Shown one piece after another: positions 39,929 to 49,461 of a stretch of DNA of 64,000 bases; the first letter of the stretch is position 1; each line of letters opens with the position of its first letter. The stretch covers positions 186,001 to 250,000 of the forward strand of contig DASYBM010000016.1 in assembly GCA_036500765.1 (NCBI GenBank), given 5' to 3'. This DNA is from Candidatus Sulfotelmatobacter sp. (GTDB lineage Bacteria; Acidobacteriota; Terriglobia; Terriglobales; Acidobacteriaceae). The notes below the pieces were generated by a model. The model did no database searches and was not told where the DNA came from. It saw nothing but the letters and a program-made list of their open reading frames with translations. Both the position numbers and the translations under genes were made by a program.

Positions 39929-39958
39929 AATATTGATCTTGTCCTGCAATTCTGTCAA
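39929..39958 (-). promoter_or_regulatory. Candidate promoter of the GH9 gene
   Basis: Minus strand: TTGACA (39953-39958), 18 bp, AATATT (39929-39934), about 40 nt before the ATG. Confidence 0.5.
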
Positions 39959-40131
39959 TAGGGAAATCCTGTAGTCGGATATACTGTCGACCCGGTATCA
40001 CAAAACTCCCGCAGCACAGAGGAATCCTGAGTACGCTTAAGGGAGCGCCTCGCGGATTACAAAACATTCGTCTGCTTTTCACTGCTGTTGCCGATCTTTA
40101 CCAATTTTTACGCCCGCTCTTAAATAATTAC

Positions 40132-40160
40132 TTGACCTCTCTCCCGCATACAGCTAAATT
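40132..40160 (+). promoter_or_regulatory. Candidate promoter of rpoZ-rho
   Basis: TTGACC (40132-40137), 17 bp, TAAATT (40155-40160). The transcript would have a leader of about 240 nt. Confidence 0.5.
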
Positions 40161-40410
40161 AAGCAGTTCTAGGACATCCGGGAGCTTCCAGGTTGTTTTA
40201 CTCTTTCTGCGCCTGTCAAGCGAAGCCCAGAAAATCGAGCATCTTCGGCGTCCTGTCAAGCATCTATTCAAAAGTGAGTTTTTACGCTAACTCCTTTACA
40301 ACTTACTGGGAATCAGTGACTTAGGCCCTTCTGTCCGGTCCAGGTCGCCCTCCTCGCAAAGGACGAATGCGGAAGGCCACCAAATCATAAAGTAAGGAGA
40401 ATCAAGGCAC

Positions 40411-40626
40411 ATGCGCTCTGATCGTGTGTTTGACGCTTTACAGACTTTGCGGAATCGTTATATGCTCTGTCAGCTTGCCTCCAAGGCCACGCGGAAGTTC
40501 CATCGGCCCAGTACCAGAATCCAGGAAACGATGAACGGCGTACTCGACCGCATCGCTGACTCGGAGCGGCAAGAAGTTTTGTCGGAACCAGAGAATTTTG
40601 CTGAGGCACAACGGCGGGCTGCTTAA
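40411..40626 (+). CDS. rpoZ: RNA polymerase omega subunit, short acidobacterial type
   Basis: A 71-aa protein. The segment DALQTLRNRYMLCQLASKAT aligns with the omega core (D-A-x4-NR[YF]-x-L-x3-A-[SA]-[KR]) and is followed by RKF. Omega helps assemble the beta-prime subunit. The remainder (RIQETMNGVLDRIADSER) is diverged from model omegas, so the call rests on the N-terminal half and on position upstream of rho. A good AAGGAG lies about 14 nt upstream of the ATG. I see no other domain that would explain it. Confidence 0.7.
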   Translation: MRSDRVFDALQTLRNRYMLCQLASKATRKFHRPSTRIQETMNGVLDRIADSERQEVLSEPENFAEAQRRAA

Positions 40627-40739
40627 CCCAGCCCCGCCTTCCTGCCTCGTGGTATTTGCGTCTTCCCTGCGTCCCCTCCTTTTGAAAATCTCCCGCCGAC
40701 ACTACCGAATAGGTTCTAGTGCGCGGGTTCAGGTGAATC

Positions 40740-41990
40740 ATGACCATTGCTGAACTGAAAGAAAAGAACATCACCGAGCTGACCAAGATCGCAAGGACCT
40801 TGGATCTGCCCGGTGCCAGCGGTATGCGCAAGCAGGACTTGATCTTCAAAATCCTCCAGGCGCAGAGCGAAAAAGAAGGCCACATCTTTGCCGAAGGCGT
40901 CCTCGAAATCCTGCCTGACGGCTACGGCTTTCTCCGCTCGCCCGACTACAACTACCTTCCCGGGCCGGACGACATCTACGTCTCGCCCTCACAAATCCGC
41001 AAATTCGACCTCAAGACCGGCGACACCATCAGCGGACAGGTGCGCCCGCCCCACGAAGGCGAAAAATATTTCGCTCTCGTCAAGATTGAAGCCGTCAACT
41101 TCGAATCGCCCGATGAAGCCCGCAACAAGATTCTCTTCGACAACCTGACGCCGCTGTATCCGCAGGAGCGCCTCAAGCTTGAGACCACCCGCGAGAACGC
41201 CAGCGCCCGCGTCATGGATCTGCTCACGCCTCTCGGCAAAGGCCAGCGCGGCCTCATCGTTTCTCCCCCGCGCGCCGGTAAGACCATGCTCCTACAGAAC
41301 GTCGCCAACTCGATCACCGCCAATCATCCTGAAGTCGTCTTGATGGTCCTGCTGATCGACGAGCGTCCGGAAGAAGTCACCGACATGCAGCGCTCAGTCA
41401 AGGGCGAAGTCATCTCCTCCACCTTCGACGAGCCCGCCGCCCGCCACGTCCAGGTCGCCGAAATGGTGATCGAAAAAGCTAAGAGATTAGTCGAGCATAA
41501 GCGCGATGTCGTGATCCTGCTCGACTCCATCACCCGTCTCGCCCGCGCCTATAACACGATTGTCCCGCCGAGCGGCAAAGTCCTCTCCGGCGGCGTCGAT
41601 TCCAATGCCCTTCAGCGTCCGAAGCGTTTCTTCGGCTCCGCCCGCAACATCGAAGAAGGCGGCTCACTCACCATCATCGCCACCGCCTTGATCGACACCG
41701 GCTCCCGCATGGACGACGTGATCTTCGAAGAGTTCAAAGGCACCGGCAACAGCGAAATCATCCTCGAGCGCAAACTCGTCGACAAACGCGTTTTCCCGGC
41801 CATCGACATTCAACGCTCCGGCACCCGTAAAGAAGAACTGCTCATCCCTAAAGAAGACCTGCAACGCATCTGGGTCCTGCGCAAAGTTCTGAATCCGCTC
41901 TCCCCGGTTGAAGCGATGGAACTTCTCGTCGAACGTATGGGCAAAACAAAATCGAACGGAGAGTTCTTAGCCAACATGAGCGCCCTGTAA
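40740..41990 (+). CDS. rho: Transcription termination factor Rho
   Basis: A 416-aa hexameric RNA helicase. Rho-N (about 1-45, [20 protein letters not shown]) and the cold-shock RNA-binding domain ([20 protein letters not shown]) are followed by the ATPase: P-loop [25 protein letters not shown], and [16 protein letters not shown]. The Q and R loops lie near [20 protein letters not shown]. Length and order are standard, without the long insertions of high-GC actinobacterial Rho. It ends transcription in a RNA-dependent manner. Confidence 0.98.
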   Translation: MTIAELKEKNITELTKIARTLDLPGASGMRKQDLIFKILQAQSEKEGHIFAEGVLEILPDGYGFLRSPDYNYLPGPDDIYVSPSQIRKFDLKTGDTISGQVRPPHEGEKYFALVKIEAVNFESPDEARNKILFDNLTPLYPQERLKLETTRENASARVMDLLTPLGKGQRGLIVSPPRAGKTMLLQNVANSITANHPEVVLMVLLIDERPEEVTDMQRSVKGEVISSTFDEPAARHVQVAEMVIEKAKRLVEHKRDVVILLDSITRLARAYNTIVPPSGKVLSGGVDSNALQRPKRFFGSARNIEEGGSLTIIATALIDTGSRMDDVIFEEFKGTGNSEIILERKLVDKRVFPAIDIQRSGTRKEELLIPKEDLQRIWVLRKVLNPLSPVEAMELLVERMGKTKSNGEFLANMSAL

Positions 41991-42069
41991 CCGCGACCGC
42001 TGCGATCCAATCCATCGGTTTATCAATCCATCCCGACTGCCATTGATTTGTCATCCCGACCGAAGCTTC

Positions 42070-42120
42070 CCCTTCCCGCAAGGAAGGGGAAGCGCAGTGG
42101 AGGGACCTGCTTTTTCCGCG
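42070..42120. repeat. Degenerate intergenic hairpin (family D relative)
   Basis: TTCCCCTTCCCGCAAGGAAGGGGAA forms a strong stem, preceded by TTTGTCATCCCGACCGAAGC. It may act as Rho-gene terminator although no T run follows. Confidence 0.5.
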
Positions 42121-42200
42121 CCCGCTCCACGGCCATTCTCGTATCCGCCGAAGTATAATTTTCTTGAGAACACTGTCCATTGACTCTCTGTGAGGTTTCC

Positions 42201-42554
42201 ATGCGACACCATCTCGTATGGGCGATATTCCTATTGGTCTTCGCCTTTCCCGGCTTTGCGCAGATGACGCGCCAGTCGTCTCCGCCGCAACCCACCCACG
42301 ACGTCAACCCGCCCGGTACCGATGATGATGAAGCTCGCGATCGCATTTCCAGCGATATGCTCAAGAAAGCCGCCAAAGAGCGCGCCGCCGCCCTTAAGCA
42401 CGATACCGACAAATTGCTGAAGTTGTCCGTCGAACTCAAACAATCCGTCGACAAGTCCGACGAAAATGTCCTCTCCCTCGACGTAATCAAGAAAGCCGAA
42501 GAAATCGAAAAGCTCGCCCACAGCGTGAAAGAAAAGATGAAAGGCCCGAACTAG
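42201..42554 (+). CDS. Small secreted helical protein, function unknown
   Basis: A 117-aa protein with signal peptide MRHHLVWAIFLLVFAFPGFA and a charged helical body (MLKKAAKERAAALKHDTDKL). The second half reads as coiled coil with Lys/Glu repeats, ending AHSVKEKMKGPN. It is periplasmic or outer-surface by prediction. TGAGG lies 7 nt before ATG 42201. I do not recognise a family. Confidence 0.7.
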   Translation: MRHHLVWAIFLLVFAFPGFAQMTRQSSPPQPTHDVNPPGTDDDEARDRISSDMLKKAAKERAAALKHDTDKLLKLSVELKQSVDKSDENVLSLDVIKKAEEIEKLAHSVKEKMKGPN

Positions 42555-42567
42555 AAAAGTTCGTGGA

Positions 42568-42611
42568 GGGGCGGACGCCCCGTCCGCCCTGCCCCCGCCA
42601 AAGCGGGGGCA
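42568..42611. repeat. Two tandem GC-rich hairpins
   Basis: GGGCGGACGCCCCGTCCGCCC then GCCCCCGC-CAAA-GCGGGGGC, directly after the preceding gene. No T run, so a termination role is uncertain. Confidence 0.6.
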
Positions 42612-42710
42612 TTCGTCACCAGCCCGCAGCTCACCAAACCGCAGACCGCAACTCCTCCCCACTCCCGGTGTTTAACTCTGTAGCCGCGAATTGCGGTCGG
42701 AGGAAAACAT

Positions 42711-42959
42711 ATGAAACGCGCGATAGCTGGGATTCTTCTTTTAGTCGGAATGGGCGTAGCCCCGGCGCTGGCCTGGGATGGCGACCGAGGTCTGAACCGC
42801 GATATCCGCCACGACGATCGCAATATCGCACATGATCGCCGCGAACTGCGCCGCGACCTTTACTACGGCAACTATCGCGCTGCCCGCCACGAGCGCCGCG
42901 AACTCCGCCGCGAATACCGCGACGTAAATCGCGACCGCCGCGAGCGAGATTGGCGCTAG
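42711..42959 (+). CDS. Small secreted protein with DRRELRR-type repeats
   Basis: An 82-aa protein. Signal peptide AIAGILLLVGMGVAPALAWD is followed by about 55 residues made almost only of Arg, Asp, His, Glu and Tyr in imperfect heptad-like units (RDIRHDDRNIAHDRRELRRD, then ARHERRELRREYRD). It is likely helical and polyampholytic in the periplasm. Similar short RD-rich proteins are common in Acidobacteriota; the role is unknown. Confidence 0.72.
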   Translation: MKRAIAGILLLVGMGVAPALAWDGDRGLNRDIRHDDRNIAHDRRELRRDLYYGNYRAARHERRELRREYRDVNRDRRERDWR

Positions 42960-43022
42960 AAAATTGTCCGAATCGTAAACACGGTTCCACGGGGAAGGGC
43001 ACGAACGGGAACGAATGAAAAC

Positions 43023-43082
43023 GGGAAGGTACGACTTCAGTCGTGCCGTAAGCCGCAGAACCGATGCCGGCTTTAGCCGCTG
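43023..43082. repeat. Intergenic palindrome family A copy
   Basis: GGTACGACTTCAGTCGTGCC with one G-T pair, then CCGGCTTTAGCCG. Same order as at 21541. Confidence 0.8.
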
Positions 43083-43104
43083 AGGTCCGCGAACTCTCTC
43101 CGCC

Positions 43105-43139
43105 AAATAAAAACGCCATCCGAATTTTCGGATGGCGTT
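43105..43139 (-). terminator. Intrinsic terminator of the pyrophosphatase gene
   Basis: Stem AACGCCATCCGA / TCGGATGGCGTT (43112-43139) with a 4-nt loop. On the minus strand it is followed by TTTATTTGG. It is 20 nt past the stop codon. Confidence 0.88.
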
Positions 43140-43158
43140 GATCTTTCTTGGCCGTCTT

Positions 43159-45642
43159 CTACTCCGATTTGATCCGCATTCCGTAAAACGACCGGTACAC
43201 GAACGTGAATGAAACCAGAAAGAACGCCACCGCCAGGCCAATCGTCAGTGCAGACGCATTCCCCCCCGGCTTCAGGCTCTCAGCCAACTCCACCGCCAGT
43301 AGCCCGAACAACGTCGTGAACTTGATCACTGGGTTCAACGCCACAGACGAAGTATCCTTAAACGGATCGCCCACGGTATCGCCAACGACTGTAGCGTCGT
43401 GCAGCGGTGTCCCCTTCTGCTTCATCTCGACTTCCACAATCTTCTTGGCATTGTCCCAAGCCGCGCCGGCATTGGCCATAAAAATCGCCTGATACAAGCC
43501 GAAGATCGCAATCGAGATCAAATAACCCACGAAGAAAAATGGATCCACAAACGCAAACGCCAGCGTCCCAAAGAACACCGCAATGAAGATGTTCAACATG
43601 CCCTTCTGCGCGTACTTCGTGCAGATGGCCACCACTTTCTTGCTGTCCTCCACCGAAGCCTTCTCCACGCCTTCGAGTTTAATATTCGCCTTGATGAACT
43701 CAACCGCGCGATAAGCTCCCGTAGTTACAGCCTGAGTCGAAGCGCCGGTGAACCAGTAAATCATCGCGCCGCCAGTGATCAGTCCCAGAAAAAACGGCGC
43801 ATAGAGAAGAGAAAGCTTCGCCACGTCGAGCGTAAGCCCGTGCGTCAAACTCATGATGATCGAAAAAATCATCGTCGTCGCGCCCACCACGGCCGTTCCG
43901 ATCAGCACCGGCTTCGCCGTCGCTTTAAACGTATTTCCCGCGCCGTCATTCGCTTCCAGCAAATGCTTCGCCCGCTCGAAATCGACGCTGACGTTGAAAT
44001 CTTTCTGCACCTCGGCCACCACGTTCGGCACCGCCTCGATCAGCGAAAGTTCATACACCGACTGTGCATTGTCCGTCACGGGACCGTAAGAATCCACCGC
44101 AATCGTAACCGGACCCATGCCCAGAAATCCAAACGCCACCAACCCGAACGCAAAAACCGCCGGAGCCAGCATGCCCGCCGCCACCGCCAGTCCCATCGTG
44201 CTCATGTAATACGCAAGCGCCATCAGCATCATCATCGCTAAGCCGAGATAGTAGCCGGAGAAATTTCCCGCCACGAACCCCGACAGAATTCCCAGCGACG
44301 CGCCGCCTTCTTCCGCCGACCTCACCACTTCTTTTACATGCCGCGATTCCGTCGAAGTGAATACTTTCACCAGTTCCGGAATCACCGCGCCCGCCAGCGT
44401 ACCGCAAGAAATAATCGTCGCCAGCTTCCACCACTGCGTGCCATCGCTGCCCAGTTCCGGAATGATGTAATAAGAAATTCCGTAAGTCATTGCGATCGAA
44501 ATGATCGAAGTCAGCCACACCAGCGAAGTCAGCGGCGCTTCAAAGTTCATCTCGTTCGCCGACCCATACTTCGCCTTGGCAATGGCTCCGTTCAGGAAGT
44601 ACGACACCGCACTCGACACCAGCATCATTACGCGCATCACAAAAATCCATACCAGCAACTGCACCTGCACGTTGGAATCTCTCACGCCCAGCAGGATGAA
44701 CGTGATCAGCGCCACGCCCGTCACGCCATAAGTTTCAAACCCGTCCGCCGACGGCCCCACCGAGTCGCCTGCATTATCGCCCGTGCAATCGGCAATCACT
44801 CCCGGATTCCGCGCGTCATCTTCCTTAATTTTGAAAACAATCTTCATCAGATCTGACCCGATGTCGGCGATCTTCGTGAAAATTCCCCCCGCAATTCGCA
44901 GCGCCGCGGCGCCCAGCGACTCTCCAATCGCGAATCCAATGAAGCATGGCCCCGCATAGTCCCCAGGAATAAACAACAGAATGAACAGCATGATCAGCAA
45001 CTCCACGCTGATCAGCATCATTCCGATGCTCATGCCCGCCTCCAGCGGAATCTGATACACGGGATACGGCCTGCCCGGCAGGGAAGCGAACGCCGTCCGC
45101 GAATTCGCAAACGTATTCACGCGAATGCCGAACCACGCCACGCCATAGCTGCCAGCAATTCCGACCAGACTGAATCCCAAAATAATCGGCAGCGTCAGCG
45201 CCACCGATTTCCCCGGCACCGGCGCCAGCCACCCAAAGTAAGCCGCAATAATCACCGCAATAAATGCCCACAGCAGCAGTATGAACTTGCCCTGCGTCAC
45301 CAGATAAGTCTTGCACGTCTCATAGATCAATTCCGAAATCTCGCGCATCGACCGGTGCACCGGCAGATTCTTCAACCGCATGAAGATCGCCATGCCAAAG
45401 CCCAGTCCGAACAGGCAGAACAAAATTCCAATCAGCAGCAGCTTGTGGCCATCAATCGCGCCATTGAAAAAGCTGACCGAAGAAAGGTCGGGTAGTTTGA
45501 GCGAAGCTTCGCCGCCGACGGCTGCGCCCTCCGGTTGAGCCAGGGCCGTAGATGCGCCGACGGTGAGCAGCGCAGTAACTGCGAAAAGTCTTGTAGCCAC
45601 GCGGCGCGTGACCAACGCGGCGGTGGCAAGCCAGGTGCGCAT
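43159..45642 (-). CDS. hppA: Membrane-bound proton-translocating pyrophosphatase
   Basis: An 827-aa integral membrane pump that couples PPi hydrolysis to H+ (or Na+) export. About 16 membrane helices are visible. The catalytic Asp cluster is DCTGDNAGDSVGPSADGFET. The cation-selectivity site reads GNTFKATAK, with Lys at the position that is Ala in K+-dependent enzymes, so K+-independent H+ pumping is predicted. A cleavable-looking N-terminal segment (about 1-35) and an acidic loop precede the first core helix. GGAGG lies 9 nt before ATG 45642. Confidence 0.96.
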   Translation of the reverse strand: MRTWLATAALVTRRVATRLFAVTALLTVGASTALAQPEGAAVGGEASLKLPDLSSVSFFNGAIDGHKLLLIGILFCLFGLGFGMAIFMRLKNLPVHRSMREISELIYETCKTYLVTQGKFILLLWAFIAVIIAAYFGWLAPVPGKSVALTLPIILGFSLVGIAGSYGVAWFGIRVNTFANSRTAFASLPGRPYPVYQIPLEAGMSIGMMLISVELLIMLFILLFIPGDYAGPCFIGFAIGESLGAAALRIAGGIFTKIADIGSDLMKIVFKIKEDDARNPGVIADCTGDNAGDSVGPSADGFETYGVTGVALITFILLGVRDSNVQVQLLVWIFVMRVMMLVSSAVSYFLNGAIAKAKYGSANEMNFEAPLTSLVWLTSIISIAMTYGISYYIIPELGSDGTQWWKLATIISCGTLAGAVIPELVKVFTSTESRHVKEVVRSAEEGGASLGILSGFVAGNFSGYYLGLAMMMLMALAYYMSTMGLAVAAGMLAPAVFAFGLVAFGFLGMGPVTIAVDSYGPVTDNAQSVYELSLIEAVPNVVAEVQKDFNVSVDFERAKHLLEANDGAGNTFKATAKPVLIGTAVVGATTMIFSIIMSLTHGLTLDVAKLSLLYAPFFLGLITGGAMIYWFTGASTQAVTTGAYRAVEFIKANIKLEGVEKASVEDSKKVVAICTKYAQKGMLNIFIAVFFGTLAFAFVDPFFFVGYLISIAIFGLYQAIFMANAGAAWDNAKKIVEVEMKQKGTPLHDATVVGDTVGDPFKDTSSVALNPVIKFTTLFGLLAVELAESLKPGGNASALTIGLAVAFFLVSFTFVYRSFYGMRIKSE

Positions 45643-46147
45643 AAATGAGTCCTCCGAAATAAAACGGTTCCTAGGTATATACGAACGTGTTGAGGCATCG
45701 CCTTCCAGATCAGCATCCACGCTCGCGGATCACAGTTCACACTTCAACCATGAGGACGCCCAATCGAGCCTGGGAAATTCTGTTTCTGGAATTCCGAACA
45801 CGCTTCCACCGCAAGACTTATAAGGAGTGTTGGAGCTTGGCCGCGTCGGATTTCGTGCTGGAAATAACGCAAGCAGCTATGCCGCAAAACCGAACTGGAG
45901 AATAGGCCTCCAGTCCCGGCATACCAGCGCAAAACGGCCATTTATAACACGTTGGCTACCACCGGTCAAACCTATTCAGACCGCGGTAGGGCGGCAGTCT
46001 CTGTTTTTAGAGCAGCGATGTCATCCCGAGCGGAGCCGTTTTTCAGGCGAAGCGAAGGATCTCCCGCACCACCGGCCCGCGCGTAAAACCAAATTAACCA
46101 AGGCCCAAACCACCACCCAACTCACGCGCCGTCCCCTGATCTTGGAC
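45643..46147. other. Gap with one family D repeat
   Basis: Apart from the repeat at 46019 nothing is recognised; short frames in the region have no domain or start signal. Confidence 0.5.
46019..46085. repeat. Intergenic repeat family D copy
   Basis: TGTCATCCCGAGCGGAGCCG through GAAGGATCTCCCGC. Closest to the copy at 55703. Confidence 0.85.
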
Positions 46148-47302
46148 TCACTTCCCGGCCACCGACGCCCCATACATCGCGTCCAGCAAGTCCTGCGAGT
46201 GCCCATCATAGTCCGCGTCGAGCGACCACATGAACGTCCCACCCAGCCCGCGTTGCCAATCCGAATACCAGACGCGGTAGTAGGTCGAGAAAGCGTCATC
46301 ATAAGTAATGTAACCGTTGCTGCCATCTTCCCGGAGCAGATAGGGAACCAGTGCAATCGGATCGTAGGTTCGGTACCATCCATTCCGGTTGATCATCGGC
46401 TTGATCGAGGTCCCGTAATTTCCGCTCTTCACCGTGTTATCGCATTCCTGGTCGTCGGTGAATGCCGCATTCGGGCACAGTCCAAAAAGATGATGGATGT
46501 TGGCGTAGTAATACCCGTAGAAAGGAGTCCCCATCGTGAGCTGCGCGCCCGAGACCTCTCCCAGAAAATACGTGGCAGTCTCGTCCACGCTTCCTCCCGG
46601 CTGACACTCGTAAGGCGCGGGATTATGCGGATCCCAAAAGATCGGCGAATTGAGCTGCCCGTGCGCCGTCCACGGCCCCGCGCAGTCGTACATCATAATA
46701 TTGAAGTAGTCGAGAGAAAGTTTTAGTTGCAGCAGATCGTATCCATACCCGCCCCACGGCGCGGCGTCGATCGATAAAACATAATCCGGATTCGACTGCC
46801 GCAGTCCCGCCATCAGTTCCACCAAGAACTGACGGTCTCCGCTACTCTCCGGATACTCCCAGTCCATGTCAACCCCATCGTAGCCATACTGCTTTTCAAC
46901 GGATGCAATGTTGTCGACCAGCATCTGCTTGGTGCCGCTGCTCTCCACTCCCACGAAGTCTCCGCCCAGCAGCAGCAGCACTTTCACGCCCGCGGCGTGT
47001 GCCATGTCATTCAGTTCCGGCTCAATGAATCCCGACGGAATCGACAGCGTACCCGTCGCGTCGAACGATACTCCGGCATGATTGATGTGCGTCAGCTTCT
47101 GGTAGGGAATCTGCGCCGCGCCGTATGGCGGAGTCTGATACTTGCTCCAATATCCGTAGTCGCCTACGACGCGTTTCGAAAGATGGTTGGGCAGGTTGGA
47201 CCGTGTTTGTTGCGCAAACGCGAACGGCATCAGAACGCCTGCCATAGAACAACAGATCAAGAAGGATATCGCGCGCAGAAATGACAGGGAGCGGGAGAAC
47301 AT
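46148..47302 (-). CDS. Secreted GH18 chitinase-like glycoside hydrolase
   Basis: A 384-aa exported enzyme; signal peptide ends near PFAFAQQ. The full GH18 motif DGVDMDWE lies at 142-149 with catalytic acid Glu149, and YDC at MMYDCAGPW is the Tyr-Asp stabilising region. LLLLGG (about 109-114) matches the strand-3 motif. It should hydrolyse beta-1,4-GlcNAc links with retention. It is a different branch from the two altered GH18-like paralogues. No chitin-binding module is present. Confidence 0.92.
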   Translation of the reverse strand: MFSRSLSFLRAISFLICCSMAGVLMPFAFAQQTRSNLPNHLSKRVVGDYGYWSKYQTPPYGAAQIPYQKLTHINHAGVSFDATGTLSIPSGFIEPELNDMAHAAGVKVLLLLGGDFVGVESSGTKQMLVDNIASVEKQYGYDGVDMDWEYPESSGDRQFLVELMAGLRQSNPDYVLSIDAAPWGGYGYDLLQLKLSLDYFNIMMYDCAGPWTAHGQLNSPIFWDPHNPAPYECQPGGSVDETATYFLGEVSGAQLTMGTPFYGYYYANIHHLFGLCPNAAFTDDQECDNTVKSGNYGTSIKPMINRNGWYRTYDPIALVPYLLREDGSNGYITYDDAFSTYYRVWYSDWQRGLGGTFMWSLDADYDGHSQDLLDAMYGASVAGK

Positions 47303-47474
47303 CGACAGCCTCCGGGAGAGAGGTTTCAGGCCGGCACAGAAGGCACAAACCCGCGCCAGCCTTGAGGTTCGAGGATTTTATCATGCTGCGCGGAGCCGTA
47401 GAGCTTCCCCCTTAGAGTGGGGTGAATTTTGCAAACTTGACCTGACTCCCATTCGCGCAGAAGCTATTAGAACT

Positions 47475-47882
47475 ATGCCGAAGCTCGCTGCAATCCCCAC
47501 CACCATCGCTCCCTGGCTCTCAGTCCGCGACAGCGCCCACGCCGTTGACTACTACAAGTCCGCCTTCGGAGCCGTCGAAGTTTTTCGCCTCGACGCCGGC
47601 GGCAGCGTCATCGCAAGGCTCTCCGTCGAAGGCGCAGAGTTTTGGGTGGGTGACGAGTCTCCCGAACATTTCAACTTCAGCCCGCAAACCCTGGGCGGCT
47701 GTTCCGTCCGCATCATCCTGACTGTAGCCGATCCCGATGCATTCTTCGCTCGCGCTCTCGCAGCCGGCGCCTCGCAAGTCTATGCCGTCGTCGAGGAACA
47801 CGGCTGGCGCATCGGCCGCGTCGTCGATCCCTTCGGACATCACTGGGAGATCGGCCGTCCAATAGAAGACTCGTCGTCGTAG
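47475..47882 (+). CDS. VOC (glyoxalase/PhnB-like) superfamily protein
   Basis: A 135-aa cytosolic VOC fold protein. APWLSVRDSAHAVDYYKSAF and VIARLSVEGAEFWVGDE are the first module; DAFFARALAAGASQVYAVVE with VDPFGHHWEIG the second. The His/Glu metal ligands of glyoxalase I are not all evident, so substrate is unknown. The start is ATG 47475; the longer frame runs into the divergent gene's leader. Its last 43 nt overlap the 3' end of the PAP2 gene on the other strand. Confidence 0.87.
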   Translation: MPKLAAIPTTIAPWLSVRDSAHAVDYYKSAFGAVEVFRLDAGGSVIARLSVEGAEFWVGDESPEHFNFSPQTLGGCSVRIILTVADPDAFFARALAAGASQVYAVVEEHGWRIGRVVDPFGHHWEIGRPIEDSSS

Positions 47883-48892
47883 AGTTCCATTGGCTTGTGG
47901 TTGGGCCACGCGGCAAGCGGTGATTTCGCCAATTTCTCTTTGCGCTTCAGCATCTTTTCGTGATGGCGCTCGCAGGACGCGCTCAACCCCGGATCGCAAC
48001 GTGCATGGAATACATGTGTCCCAATCGCGACCCCCAGCGCCGCTCCCACCCACATGTCCGAAGCCCAGTGGTCGCGCGCCAAAAAGCGCGTGGTCGTCAC
48101 CGTCAGCGCCGCCGTGTAATTCAGCACCTGTATCCATGGCTTCGGATATTCCTGCGCAACCACCGTGGCCATGGCCCACGTGAACATGGCGTGTCCGCCG
48201 GGGAAAGATGTATTAATCGCCGAGTGGCGCAAGAAGTCGCCGTGCCCATTGCCTTCTCCCGGACGCTGCCGTGCTGCGATGAATTGCATGGGCGTATAGA
48301 TCAGGAACGTGTTCACCAGAGTCTCCAGTTCAATCTCTCCGGTTTCCTTCGCATGCGGATGATCGGTCTTGATCCCATAGAGCCACACCCCCGCCAGCGT
48401 ACTCCCCAGCGCCGCAATCGCTACGTCGGAAGAGTCCTGATAGAACGTGTAGTGTCCACCCGGCAAACTGTTTTCGATGCGATGGTCCGTCACAAAAAAA
48501 ACTGCAGCCCCCGCCAGCACTGGCAGATCCCACCTGAAATTCGAGGGCTTTAAGGGCGCCAGGTAAATATCCCTCTGGTCTTCGAGGGTTCGCTTCACCG
48601 ATCGCTTGACCAGTCCTTCATCTTGTCGTGATGGCTGTTTCGTGACTGACGACGCTGGATCCTGGTCTGTATCTCGATCGAAAGTACCCTCCTCCAACGC
48701 ATCTCGATCAAACGTACCCGTGGGCAGAGAAGATACGTCGAAGCTTGGCATGGCGGTATAGGGGCTGGGCGCATCCGGAAGCAGCGCTTCCGGCCCGAAT
48801 ATTGCTGTCTGGCTAAGACTAGTTGCGGAGAACATAGCTGCCGCAAATGGCGGTAGCAGCATGCTGCAGATTCTTGTCGAACAATATTTCAA
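47840..48892 (-). CDS. PAP2-family phosphatase, exported
   Basis: A 350-aa protein with an N-terminal signal, a low-complexity linker containing the doubled unit GTFDRD (GTFDRDALEEGTFDRDTDQD), then the PAP2 core. Motifs are ARQRP, SFPGGHA (SGH motif with Gly for Ser) and TRFLARDHWASD (R...H...D). The His pair forms the phosphohistidine intermediate that dephosphorylates lipid phosphates. The helices suggest it is membrane-associated. Substrate unknown. Confidence 0.9.
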   Translation of the reverse strand: MKYCSTRICSMLLPPFAAAMFSATSLSQTAIFGPEALLPDAPSPYTAMPSFDVSSLPTGTFDRDALEEGTFDRDTDQDPASSVTKQPSRQDEGLVKRSVKRTLEDQRDIYLAPLKPSNFRWDLPVLAGAAVFFVTDHRIENSLPGGHYTFYQDSSDVAIAALGSTLAGVWLYGIKTDHPHAKETGEIELETLVNTFLIYTPMQFIAARQRPGEGNGHGDFLRHSAINTSFPGGHAMFTWAMATVVAQEYPKPWIQVLNYTAALTVTTTRFLARDHWASDMWVGAALGVAIGTHVFHARCDPGLSASCERHHEKMLKRKEKLAKSPLAAWPNHKPMELYDDESSIGRPISQ

Positions 48893-49461
48893 TCCGAGGC
48901 TCCCAAGCGCGCCGCTTCACACCAGGCGCCTCGTTTTGATGCAATCTCTAAGAAAGAGTGAACGGGATTATTCGTCTCAGGTTGTTCGTGGTTAGTGAAT
49001 GGTGGCTAGTTAATCTATGCTGGGGCTTTGTAGTTCAAAGTAGCTCGCGCCGCCTGCGTCTGGCCGTCAGGTTTTGGTCGCCGATGGATGATGCGAATGT
49101 AGTAGATCGCCCTCCAAAAAACCTTACTCGGCCGTCGGATATACGGCGGCGGCTGATTTCGACAACCTACGCATTTCCCCGCCGCATCTCAGTTTCGCGA
49201 TCCGATTCTCCGCCGTCCGGCCGTACCCTGGGGCCGGTACCTTTCGGCTCGCGGTGAGGCGGTGCAGACTTGTCCGTTTGGTGGAGTCCCTGTATATTTC
49301 CCCGTCCCCAGCACTATTCATGCCATCTTCCCGCAATCCGGCGATTTCACACCCCAATCACCTGCCACCAGCCGCGCCGCCATATTCACCGTCGGCAGTG
49401 GCGAGTGAAAGTCTTTTTTCATAAACATTGGCCGGAATGAGGAGTCCGGTAAACGGATGTG
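48893..49461. other. Long gap without a recognised gene
   Basis: Several short frames on both strands have no domain, no signal peptide and no good start. A decayed gene cannot be excluded. Confidence 0.45.

Larger units (their letters stand above)
39890..40410. other. Divergent gap: GH9 promoter and the long rpoZ-rho leader
   Basis: Holds one candidate promoter in each direction. The plus-strand leader of about 240 nt contains two copies of CCTGTCAAGC 40 bp apart (40212 and 40252). No open frame is convincing. Confidence 0.6.

Noticed and set aside
45827..46726. A 299-codon plus-strand frame overlapping a family D repeat and the GH18 gene
   Set aside because: Half of it is antisense to the GH18 enzyme and half crosses a repeat; no plausible start.
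48960..49438. Possible decayed gene between the PAP2 and epimerase genes
   Set aside because: Translation in all frames gave no stretch I could relate to a family, so I only record it as an empty gap.
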